Assembly (NCBI GenBank): GCA_902796045.1
Contig: CADBNQ010000239.1
Coordinates: 1 to 5,270 of the forward strand
Reading direction: 5' to 3'
DNA length: 5,270 bases
Source of the DNA: an uncultured Lachnospiraceae bacterium
GTDB taxonomy: Bacteria > Bacillota > Clostridia > Lachnospirales > Lachnospiraceae
In this document: in pieces, positions 1 to 5,270 of the stretch
Layout of the letters: each line of letters starts with the position of its first letter
How positions within the stretch are numbered: the stretch's first letter is position 1
Notes under the pieces: model-generated
What the model saw: the letters and a program-made list of their open reading frames with translations, nothing else
Database searches by the model: none
Told to the model about the DNA's origin: nothing
Position numbers and translations under genes: made by a program

Positions 1-374
1 ACAGCTGCAAGCTTCCTGTCTTTTAGCAGTCTGTCTATCGTAAACCGGCTCTCTTTCACAGATATGATAGAATCCCTGTCTATATGGTATACGCTGAGCA
101 GACCGTCGCAGGGAGAGATCAGATGCTCTGAGCTCATGTCAATGTCACGGCGTCCCTTCTTTAATCTTCTGCAGAAGAAATCGTTGAAGGATTCTGACCC
201 GTCCAGCTCAAAGTCTTTGAGATCAATGTGGTTTTTCTTTACAAAAGGGTCAATAAGTACCCTGGACAGTCTGCTGTCGAGCAGGCGGCCTGCCAGCTCT
301 GAAAAAGGTCTGGAGACCAGGGGCTTGAGCAGGACGCGTCCTGGTACTGTATTGTATAAAAAGGTCAGGATCAT
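1..374 (-). CDS. psd: Phosphatidylserine decarboxylase proenzyme, N-terminal part (cut by left window edge)
   Basis: Psd removes CO2 from phosphatidylserine to give phosphatidylethanolamine at the inner face of the cytoplasmic membrane; the mature enzyme uses a pyruvoyl group made by self-cleavage. The 124 residues visible begin MILTFLYNTVPGRVLLKPLV, with a hydrophobic N-terminus typical of clostridial Psd. Residues 61-71 (ESFNDFFCRRL) match the conserved SFNxFFxRxL block. Residues 87-91 (SPCDG) match the conserved PxDG block that carries a catalytic aspartate (Asp90 here). The segment around 106-124 (VKESRFTIDRLL) fits the following conserved stretch. The self-cleavage site near the C-terminus lies outside the window, so processing cannot be judged. 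The start is ATG at 374, with AGGAG (381-385) six bases upstream. The gene begins 18 bases after pssA ends, which supplies its substrate, so co-transcription is very likely. This reading frame is too short to look impressive alone, but family blocks and operon context identify it well. Confidence 0.93.
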   Translation of the reverse strand, partial: MILTFLYNTVPGRVLLKPLVSRPFSELAGRLLDSRLSRVLIDPFVKKNHIDLKDFELDGSESFNDFFCRRLKKGRRDIDMSSEHLISPCDGLLSVYHIDRDSIISVKESRFTIDRLLKDRKLAA

Positions 375-380
375 GATGTT

Positions 381-385
381 CTCCT
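381..385 (-). promoter_or_regulatory. Ribosome binding site of psd
   Basis: On the minus strand AGGAG stands six bases before the ATG at 374, inside the 18-base gap after the pssA stop codon. It fixes the psd start, and no other ATG lies between pssA and this one. Confidence 0.8.
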
Positions 386-392
386 AGTTCTT

Positions 393-1094
393 CTAGTAGG
401 GGACATGGTAGATCAGAGCCAGGATACATGCGGCAAATTCGGCCAGTCCGACGGCTATGATCACTGCAAGGCCGATCTTTCCGGGCTTTTTGATCCTGAC
501 ATTGAGAATAAATGCAATGGCGACGACAAGCATGATCATGAAATAAAACAGCGTGAGGTCCCATTTGCCCCAGAAATGAATCAGCATGACAAGGGGAAAA
601 ATCAGGGCTGCCGAGGTTACCGGAAGGCCGATATAGTAGGTATTTCCCGTCCTCTTTGCTTCCTCTTCCCGGATCTCGCTGCTGGCATTAAAATAGCCCA
701 GCCGGATCACTGCTGCCAGAATATAGAATATGGTGATGATGATCAGGATGATCAGCATGGGATAAGAACCATCATAGTCTCTTCTTCTGACAACCTCTGT
801 GAATATGCCGCTTATTCTGAGCAGAGCAAGTCCGATGGAGGCCGGCAGGACGCCAAAACAGATCAGGTCCGCGAGGGAGTCAATCTGGATCCCGAAATTC
901 TTCTCAAGCTCTGTCCTGTTCTTCTTGCTCCTTGCCACTTTACCATCGAAAGTATCCAGCACTCCTGAAATCATGAGAAAGAATATGCCGAGCTCGGGAT
1001 GTCCAACGCCCGTTACGGTGATAATGATTCCCAGCACTCCTGAGACTAGTGAAATATAAGTTAGTACAACTGTGTAATCAAATACTCCGATCAA
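393..1094 (-). CDS. pssA: CDP-diacylglycerol--serine O-phosphatidyltransferase (phosphatidylserine synthase)
   Basis: This integral membrane enzyme joins CDP-diacylglycerol and L-serine to give phosphatidylserine and CMP, the step before Psd. The CDP-alcohol phosphotransferase signature is visible: Asp47-x2-Asp50-Gly51-x2-Ala54-Arg55, then Gly68-x3-Asp72-x3-Asp76, holding the four metal-binding aspartates. The gap between Arg55 and Gly68 is 12 residues, where the textbook motif has 8. A second Pss-type block follows at 131-158 (RLGYFNA, then YYIGLP). Hydrophobic membrane segments lie near residues 8-28, 32-46, 77-95, 113-131, 154-173, 180-198 and 206-229. The 233-residue length fits the family. 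The start is TTG at 1094 (Ile-Gly-Val-Phe follows), supported by AGGAGG nine bases upstream, with no ATG or GTG nearby in frame. That ribosome binding site overlaps the stop codon of the preceding UroD-like gene, suggesting translational coupling. psd follows. A serine substrate rather than another alcohol is inferred from the Pss-type blocks and the psd neighbour. Confidence 0.93.
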   Translation of the reverse strand: MIGVFDYTVVLTYISLVSGVLGIIITVTGVGHPELGIFFLMISGVLDTFDGKVARSKKNRTELEKNFGIQIDSLADLICFGVLPASIGLALLRISGIFTEVVRRRDYDGSYPMLIILIIITIFYILAAVIRLGYFNASSEIREEEAKRTGNTYYIGLPVTSAALIFPLVMLIHFWGKWDLTLFYFMIMLVVAIAFILNVRIKKPGKIGLAVIIAVGLAEFAACILALIYHVPY

Positions 1095-1103
1095 TTTTTC
1101 TCT

Positions 1104-1109
1104 CCTCCT
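1104..1109 (-). promoter_or_regulatory. Ribosome binding site of pssA, overlapping the upstream stop codon
   Basis: A perfect AGGAGG on the minus strand shares two bases with the TAG stop (1108-1110) of the UroD-like gene and stands nine bases before the TTG start at 1094. It decides the non-ATG start, and its position implies that ribosomes finishing the upstream gene can re-initiate on pssA. Confidence 0.85.
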
Positions 1110-1899
1110 ATATGATACAAATCTTCATCGGGTATCGGAAACCTGAATCATCGTGGATGCAGGTCATCCCGGCATAGTGGATCCCGGGGTCCTCCGCCAT
1201 GAAAGCCAGAATCTCCGTCTTATCGGTCAGTTCTTCCGGCAGGGGGTATTCTTTTGCCTCCGCCATGCCTGCCATGACCAGGGATAAAGAAGTCCTCCTG
1301 CACAGATGGATGACTGCCTGATCAAGAAAAGGCCGGCATTTTTGCATCAGGCGAATCTCGGCCATACCGCAGAAACGTCTGAAGTATTCTTCTCCGGTAA
1401 GATTCATGGTGCCTGCAGGGTCGGCAAGAGATATATATCTGCAGCCCGCATCCACACAGGCTGCAAGGTAGTCTGCAGAGGCATCTCCTATCCTGACCAG
1501 GATCTCTGTCAGGAGCTCCTCTTCTTCCATGAAGCACATATACAGGTCCACAGGGTTCATCAGCCCGGCAAGGACTGAAAAGGGACACTCTGCCTCCAGA
1601 AGAAGGGGATGATTCCTCTTGTCAGAGATGAGCGCAAGCACTTGGCGGATGCGGTCATCCTCTAACAGATTAAAATCAAAATCTCTGAGGGAGGATAGTT
1701 CCTTCACAGGATAGCTTCTTCTGTCTTCTGGCCCCCAGTCTCCTGAAAGAATCGATTCCTCTGCCATCCTGAATCTGTAGATGTCCGCTTCCAGGTTCTG
1801 AACAGAAGGGATCCGCCGGAGAGAATCCCTCTCCCGGGTTTCCGGTGTCTCCAGGACGGGACAGTCCCAGCAGGCCGCGGGCACTGTATGCTTATACAT
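1108..1899 (-). CDS. Short uroporphyrinogen decarboxylase / MtaA methyltransferase-superfamily protein, function unknown
   Basis: I place this 263-residue protein in the UroD/MtaA fold family from pattern, not from a search. Residues 98-120 (start PLLLEAECPFSVLAGLM) resemble the family's 'GPFTLxAxL' block. Residues 150-172 (DAGCRYISLADPAGT, then LTGEEYF) resemble the 'AGADxIxxADPxAS...' block with its Asp-Pro (160-161). Residues 196-200 (VIHLC) resemble the His-x-Cys that opens the zinc site of MtaA-type corrinoid methyltransferases. A later Cys247 could be a third ligand, but the spacing is shorter than in MtaA. An N-terminal CxxC (Cys10, Cys13) is also present. The protein is about 80 residues shorter than typical UroD or MtaA. 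True heme-pathway decarboxylase activity is unlikely: there are no tetrapyrrole genes nearby and it starts without the usual N-terminal arginine block. The start is ATG at 1899, with AAGGAG (1910-1915) ten bases upstream. It precedes pssA with a stop/RBS overlap, so it probably leads that operon. No corrinoid protein gene lies nearby. Confidence 0.6.
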   Translation of the reverse strand: MYKHTVPAACWDCPVLETPETRERDSLRRIPSVQNLEADIYRFRMAEESILSGDWGPEDRRSYPVKELSSLRDFDFNLLEDDRIRQVLALISDKRNHPLLLEAECPFSVLAGLMNPVDLYMCFMEEEELLTEILVRIGDASADYLAACVDAGCRYISLADPAGTMNLTGEEYFRRFCGMAEIRLMQKCRPFLDQAVIHLCRRTSLSLVMAGMAEAKEYPLPEELTDKTEILAFMAEDPGIHYAGMTCIHDDSGFRYPMKICII

Positions 1900-1909
1900 C
1901 AGTCCTATG

Positions 1910-1915
1910 CTCCTT
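1910..1915 (-). promoter_or_regulatory. Ribosome binding site of the UroD-like gene
   Basis: AAGGAG on the minus strand lies ten bases before the ATG at 1899 and only eleven bases after the T-tract of the upstream terminator. A weaker TAGGA (1903-1907) sits three bases from the start. Either supports the ATG at 1899. Confidence 0.65.
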
Positions 1916-1926
1916 GTATTTTTCAG

Positions 1927-1954
1927 AAAAAAAGGGAGGAAAAGATATCCTCCC
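1927..1954 (-). terminator. Rho-independent terminator after the nrdD-trxB-like unit
   Basis: On the minus strand, four bases after the TAA stop of the TrxR-like gene, a perfect 7-bp stem (GGGAGGA pairing with TCCTCCC, positions 1948-1954 and 1934-1940) encloses a 7-base loop (TATCTTT). It is followed directly by seven T residues (1927-1933). The T-tract is on the minus-strand side only, so the terminator works for the leftward transcript. It marks the end of the reductase unit and sits just 27 bases before the next start codon. Confidence 0.9.
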
Positions 1955-1958
1955 GAAC

Positions 1959-2897
1959 TTAACTTCTCTCCGAGTCAATATATCTGCAGGCTGCCAGAGC
2001 CGCACCTGCCCCGTCAGCCGCCGCAGTCGTCAGCTGTCTGACAGTTTTTGCCCTGCAGTCTCCTGCCACGAAAAGACCAGGTGTTCTGGTAACACAGGAT
2101 TCATCTGCATCAAAATATCCATGGTCATCAAGATCACAAAGTCCTGAAAAAGCGTCATTCTCCGGGATCAGTCCGATGGCCACAAAGAGGCCGTCACAGG
2201 AAATCAGTTCTTCCCGGCCTGTGACCTTATCTTCTACCAGTAAGCCGGACAGAGATTCTCCTTCCGATACAAGCTCTTTGATCAGAACGCCGGTATGAGA
2301 TCTCACATTGGGTTTCTTAAAGAGGATCTCCTGCAATTTCTCCTCGCCGGTAAAGCGGGGCAGGTCCTGGAGCATGATGACCTCTTTGCATTTACCAGCC
2401 AGCAGAATAGCCTCCTGCAGGGCAGAATTCCCCCCTCCGGCTACGCAGACGGTCTTCCCCTCATAAAAATCACCGTCACAGACAGCGCAGAAGGATATCC
2501 CTGCCCCAATCAGGTCCTCTTCTCCGGGCAGCCCCAGGAGGCGGTGCTGCACTCCCGTGGCAAGAATGACAGCATGACAGGAAAAGCTGCTTCCTTCTTC
2601 CGTGTGGACAATCTTGCTGCCGTCTTCCCGGCGCACTTCTACAAAAGAAACCGTCTCAAACTCTATGTCGGCACCCTGTTTTAATATCTGATCAAGCATC
2701 TGGTCGGCAAACTCATTGCCGCTCATGGAGAAGATGCCCGGATAATTCTCCACCTTGGGAGAATGCGTGATCTGGCCGCCGAATCCGGTCTTCTCTATGA
2801 CCAGAGCAGTCTTTCCGTTGCGAACAGCGTAGAGGGCTGCGGTCATACCGGCCGGACCGCCCCCCACAATGATTATATCGTACATGTTGCTACCCAT
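1959..2897 (-). CDS. Thioredoxin-reductase-like FAD flavoprotein with CAVC redox pair, lacking the NADPH arginine motif
   Basis: This is a low-molecular-weight thioredoxin-reductase family protein of 312 residues, the usual length. Seen in order: the FAD-binding GGGPAG (12-17), GGQITHSPKVENYPG (40-54), the ATG block (113-115), the redox-active CAVC (Cys137, Cys140) followed by DGDF, a second Rossmann motif GGGNSA (154-159), and the C-terminal FAD motif ending VAGD (277-280) with RQLTTAAADGAGAA (287-300). Where classical TrxB has HRRxxxR, which grips the 2'-phosphate of NADPH, this protein has LQDLPRF (176-182), with only one arginine. It may therefore use NADH or another donor; that is inference. 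It follows nrdD by 24 bases and precedes a terminator, so its natural partner is probably the redoxin domain fused to NrdD. The start is ATG at 2897. An alternative ATG at 2885 gives the more typical MYDIIIVGGG N-terminus, and the ribosome binding signals do not settle the choice. It could instead reduce a separate thioredoxin. Confidence 0.9.
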   Translation of the reverse strand: MGSNMYDIIIVGGGPAGMTAALYAVRNGKTALVIEKTGFGGQITHSPKVENYPGIFSMSGNEFADQMLDQILKQGADIEFETVSFVEVRREDGSKIVHTEEGSSFSCHAVILATGVQHRLLGLPGEEDLIGAGISFCAVCDGDFYEGKTVCVAGGGNSALQEAILLAGKCKEVIMLQDLPRFTGEEKLQEILFKKPNVRSHTGVLIKELVSEGESLSGLLVEDKVTGREELISCDGLFVAIGLIPENDAFSGLCDLDDHGYFDADESCVTRTPGLFVAGDCRAKTVRQLTTAAADGAGAALAACRYIDSERS

Positions 2898-2899
2898 AT

Positions 2900-2917
2900 C
2901 CTTATCTCTTAATAAGG
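2900..2917 (-). other. Small inverted repeat between nrdD and the TrxR-like gene, over its ribosome binding region
   Basis: On the minus strand CCTTAT (2912-2917) is an exact inverted repeat of ATAAGG (2900-2905), with a TAAGAG loop between them; a T-G pair could add one step. It fills most of the 24-base gap. The 3' arm contains AAGG just before the ATG at 2897, and the loop contains AAGAG, eight bases from that ATG. It has no T-tract and is A/T-rich, so it is not a terminator. A modest effect on translation or RNA processing is possible but unproven. Confidence 0.45.
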
Positions 2918-2921
2918 CCCT

Positions 2922-5270
2922 TTACTTCTTCATCAGCCATCCTTTGATACTGGATACTCCCCTGTACTTCTCGAAAGAGTTCCCGTTGACCAGAACAAGG
3001 GTCGGCGCCTGCTGGATGCCGTATCTGACTACAAGATCCTTCTCCTCGTTGGCATTGAGGGTCATATAACCCACGCCGGCTCTGTCCAGGAGAGCTCCTG
3101 CTGCCTTGCAGTTGGGGCAGGTAGGTGTCTTAAAGAGGAGGATGGAATCGCTCTCTCCGCCCTTCTCCATCTCTATGGTATCTACTGCTTCAGCAATCTT
3201 GTCGTAGTCCACCTTACCCTGCGGTCTGGTTTTCTCTTCCTGCATCACTGCCGGCTCATCATCTACCGGTGCGGGCATAGCCCCCTGATGGGTGAGGACA
3301 GACCGTCCTATATCATAGACCTTGCGGTCCTTATACTCCTGGGCCTTTCCGTCGTTCCAGTTCTGAACCGGTCTGTAGTATCCTGTGATACGGCTGTAAA
3401 CTTCCGTCTTTGCGCCGCAGATCGGGCAGATCTCCTGCTCCCCTGTCAGGTAGCCATGATCCTTGCAGACGGAATAGGTCGGTGACATCGTATAGTAAGG
3501 CAGTTTATAATTCTCAGCGATCTTGCGGACAAGGTTGGCTGCTGCTTTCCAGTCCGGAAGCTTCTCACCCAGGAATGCATGGAAAACGGTTCCTGATGTA
3601 TAGAGGGTCTGCAGATCATCCTGGATATCCAGGGCTGAGAAGACATCCTCTGTGTAACCCACCGGCAGATGGGAGGAGTTAGTATAATAGGGCGTCCCGT
3701 TCATGTTGGCCGTGATGATATCCGGATACTTCTCCGTATCATGCTTTGCAAAACGGTAAGTGGTAGACTCAGCCGGAGTAGCTTCAAGATTGTAGAGGTC
3801 TCCGTACATCTCCTGATAGTCAGACAGACGCTCTCTCATGTGATTGAGCACTTCTCTTGTAAACTTCTGAACTCTTGCATCCGTCAGATCAGCACGCAGC
3901 CAGCTGGCATTGAGCCCTACTTCGTTCATACCGATCAGTCCGATGGTTGAGAAATGGTTCTCAAAAGATCCCAGATATCTCTTTGTGTAGGGATAAAGTC
4001 CCTGTTCAAGAAGCCTGGATATAACTGTCCGCTTTGTCTTTAAGCTTCGGGCGGAAATATCCATCAGCGTGTCAAGACGGGCATAGAAATCCCTCTCATC
4101 TTTGGCCAGATAAGCAATACGGGGCATGTTGATGGTGACCACACCAATAGAACCGGTTGACTCTCCTGCTCCGAAGAAACCGCCGGATTTCTTGCGCAGT
4201 TCACGAAGGTCCAGACGCAGTCTGCAGCACATGGACCTGACATCACTGGGCTCCATATCGGAATTGATATAGTTGGAAAAATAAGGTGTGCCGTACTTTG
4301 CTGTCATCTCAAAGAGCAGCTTATTATTCTCTGTCTCGCTCCAGTCAAAGTTGTCCGTAATGGAGTAAGTCGGAATAGGATACTGGAATCCACGGCCATT
4401 GGCATCACCTTCGATCATGATCTCGATGAAGGCCTTGTTGACCATATCCATTTCCTTCTGGCAGTCACCGTAGGTAAAGTCCACTTCCTTTCCGCCGATG
4501 ATGGCCGGCAGGTTCTTTAAGTCTTCGGGAACCACCCAGTCAAGGGTGATATTGGAAAACGGCGCCTGGGTACCCCAGCGGCTGGGTGTGTTCACACCAT
4601 AGACGAAGGACTGGACACACTGCTTTACTTCTCTCTGTGTCAGGTTATCCACCTTTACAAAAGGTGCCAGGTAGGTATCAAAGGATGAGAAAGCCTGGGC
4701 ACCTGCCCACTCATTCTGCATGATACCGAGGAAGTTGACCATCTGGTTGCAGAGGGTAGAAAGGTGATTAGCCGGTGATGAGGTGATCTTGCCCGGAACA
4801 CCGCCAAGGCCCTCCTTGATCAGCTGCTTTAAGCTCCAGCCCGCACAGTATCCTGTGAGCATGGAAAGGTCATGAAGGTGGATGGCAGCGCTCCTGTGCG
4901 CCTCAGCGATCTCATCATCATAAACCTCACTGAGCCAGTAATTGGCTGTGATCGCACCGGAATTCGATAAGATCAGGCCGCCGACGGAGTAAGTTACCGT
5001 AGAGTTCTCCTTGACTCTCCAGTCGTTGATCTTGAGGTAATTATCCACCAGATCCTTATAGTTGAGGAGGGTGGAATTGATATTACGGACTTTCTCGCGC
5101 TGTCTGCGATAAAGAATATAGGCTTTGGCAACATCGGCGTAGCCGGACTCGGAAAGGACTTTCTCCACACTGTCCTGAATCTCCTCCACGGAAATGGTGC
5201 CGTCCTGGATCTTATCCTCAAAATCTGCTGAGACATGAAGAGAGATCAGCTCGATCACACTGGGATGGTA
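2922..5270 (-). CDS. nrdD: Anaerobic (class III) ribonucleoside-triphosphate reductase with fused C-terminal redoxin domain; 5' end outside window
   Basis: NrdD reduces ribonucleoside triphosphates to deoxy forms by glycyl-radical chemistry in the cytoplasm. Counting Tyr at 5270 as residue 1, 782 residues are seen. Residues 1-65 are the rear of an ATP-cone allosteric domain (VEEIQDSVEKVL, AKAYILYRRQREKVR). The ten-stranded barrel follows: Cys142 (TGYCAG), Met347-Cys348-Cys349 (the second Cys fits the thiyl-radical position), and GMNE (446-449). A probable zinc site has Cys602-x2-His605 and Cys615-x2-Cys618. The glycyl radical Gly630 sits in RITGYYRPV. A Pro/acidic linker (about 655-705) leads to a glutaredoxin/NrdH-like domain (about 707-782) with Cys718-Pro-Asn-Cys721 and a cis-proline candidate, Pro756 (QQAPT). 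The frame stays open to the edge (Tyr-His-Pro-Ser-Val), and the GTG at 5258 is an internal valine. Roughly 25-35 N-terminal residues are missing. Its radical activase NrdG is not in the window. The TrxR-like gene follows by 24 bases, suggesting redoxin- rather than formate-driven reduction. Confidence 0.97.
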   Translation of the reverse strand, partial: YHPSVIELISLHVSADFEDKIQDGTISVEEIQDSVEKVLSESGYADVAKAYILYRRQREKVRNINSTLLNYKDLVDNYLKINDWRVKENSTVTYSVGGLILSNSGAITANYWLSEVYDDEIAEAHRSAAIHLHDLSMLTGYCAGWSLKQLIKEGLGGVPGKITSSPANHLSTLCNQMVNFLGIMQNEWAGAQAFSSFDTYLAPFVKVDNLTQREVKQCVQSFVYGVNTPSRWGTQAPFSNITLDWVVPEDLKNLPAIIGGKEVDFTYGDCQKEMDMVNKAFIEIMIEGDANGRGFQYPIPTYSITDNFDWSETENNKLLFEMTAKYGTPYFSNYINSDMEPSDVRSMCCRLRLDLRELRKKSGGFFGAGESTGSIGVVTINMPRIAYLAKDERDFYARLDTLMDISARSLKTKRTVISRLLEQGLYPYTKRYLGSFENHFSTIGLIGMNEVGLNASWLRADLTDARVQKFTREVLNHMRERLSDYQEMYGDLYNLEATPAESTTYRFAKHDTEKYPDIITANMNGTPYYTNSSHLPVGYTEDVFSALDIQDDLQTLYTSGTVFHAFLGEKLPDWKAAANLVRKIAENYKLPYYTMSPTYSVCKDHGYLTGEQEICPICGAKTEVYSRITGYYRPVQNWNDGKAQEYKDRKVYDIGRSVLTHQGAMPAPVDDEPAVMQEEKTRPQGKVDYDKIAEAVDTIEMEKGGESDSILLFKTPTCPNCKAAGALLDRAGVGYMTLNANEEKDLVVRYGIQQAPTLVLVNGNSFEKYRGVSSIKGWLMKK

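Noticed and set aside
250..564. 104-codon minus-strand frame spanning the pssA-psd junction
   Set aside because: It overlaps pssA and psd in another frame. Both of those have family motifs and ribosome binding sites, while this translation has neither.
405..968. 187-codon open frame on the plus strand, opposite pssA
   Set aside because: It lies wholly antisense to a clearly identified membrane enzyme. Its translation is low-complexity, hydrophilic and Asp/Gln/His-rich, as expected from the complement of hydrophobic codons, and matches no family I know.
1108..1899. Heme-pathway uroporphyrinogen decarboxylase (hemE)
   Set aside because: The protein is about 80 residues too short, lacks the N-terminal arginine-containing signature of HemE, has a methyltransferase-like His-x-Cys, and has no tetrapyrrole genes beside it.
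1970..1985. TTGACT on the minus strand as a -35 box for the UroD-like gene
   Set aside because: No acceptable -10 hexamer stands 16-18 bases downstream; the nearest AT-rich hexamers are at wrong distances, one of them within the terminator loop. I do not call a promoter on this alone.
2295..2684. 129-codon open frame on the plus strand, opposite the TrxR-like gene
   Set aside because: It is entirely inside a well-supported gene on the other strand, with no recognisable domain. I treat it as a chance frame.
5256..5258. GTG as the start codon of nrdD
   Set aside because: The frame continues open to the window edge (Tyr-His-Pro-Ser before it), and the protein here is mid-way through an ATP-cone domain, so this is an internal valine and the true start lies outside.
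2922..5270. Intein or intron insertion within nrdD, as reductase genes are frequent hosts
   Set aside because: Motifs run in the expected order and spacing from the ATP cone to the glycyl radical, with no splice-junction residues or extra block. The only addition is the C-terminal redoxin.

Overview
The window looks like a stretch of chromosome from an anaerobic Firmicute, probably a clostridium of the Lachnospiraceae type. The pointers are an oxygen-sensitive class III ribonucleotide reductase, clostridial-style Pss and Psd proteins, strong AGGAGG-type ribosome binding sites, a TTG start and a T-tailed intrinsic terminator. The taxonomic assignment is inference. All five genes lie on the minus strand, so transcription runs from high to low coordinates, with almost no non-coding sequence and no stretch over 300 bases without a gene. 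I saw no RNA genes, mobile elements or CRISPR.

Right part (5270 to 1927), a redox and DNA-precursor unit: a large anaerobic ribonucleoside-triphosphate reductase (nrdD) has its 5' end cut off by the window edge. A glutaredoxin/NrdH-like domain with a CPNC motif is fused to its C-terminus. A thioredoxin-reductase-like flavoprotein follows 24 bases later, and a clean rho-independent terminator follows that gene. The likely joint function is electron flow from a reduced cofactor through FAD and the CAVC pair of the reductase to the fused CPNC redoxin, and on to the NrdD active site. This would be a formate-independent (NrdD2-like) class III system. The flavoprotein lacks the arginine-rich motif that binds NADPH in classical thioredoxin reductases, so its electron donor is open.

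Left part (1899 to 1), a phospholipid unit with an unexpected leader gene: a short protein of the uroporphyrinogen decarboxylase / MtaA methyltransferase superfamily is followed by phosphatidylserine synthase (pssA, TTG start, ribosome binding site overlapping the previous stop codon). After 18 bases comes phosphatidylserine decarboxylase (psd), which runs off the left edge. PssA and Psd catalyse consecutive steps from CDP-diacylglycerol to phosphatidylethanolamine. The role of the UroD-like protein beside them is unknown.

The most useful leads are the NrdD-redoxin fusion paired with an atypical TrxR-like protein, the UroD-like gene coupled to pssA-psd, and the terminator placed just before that gene, which leaves little room for a promoter.
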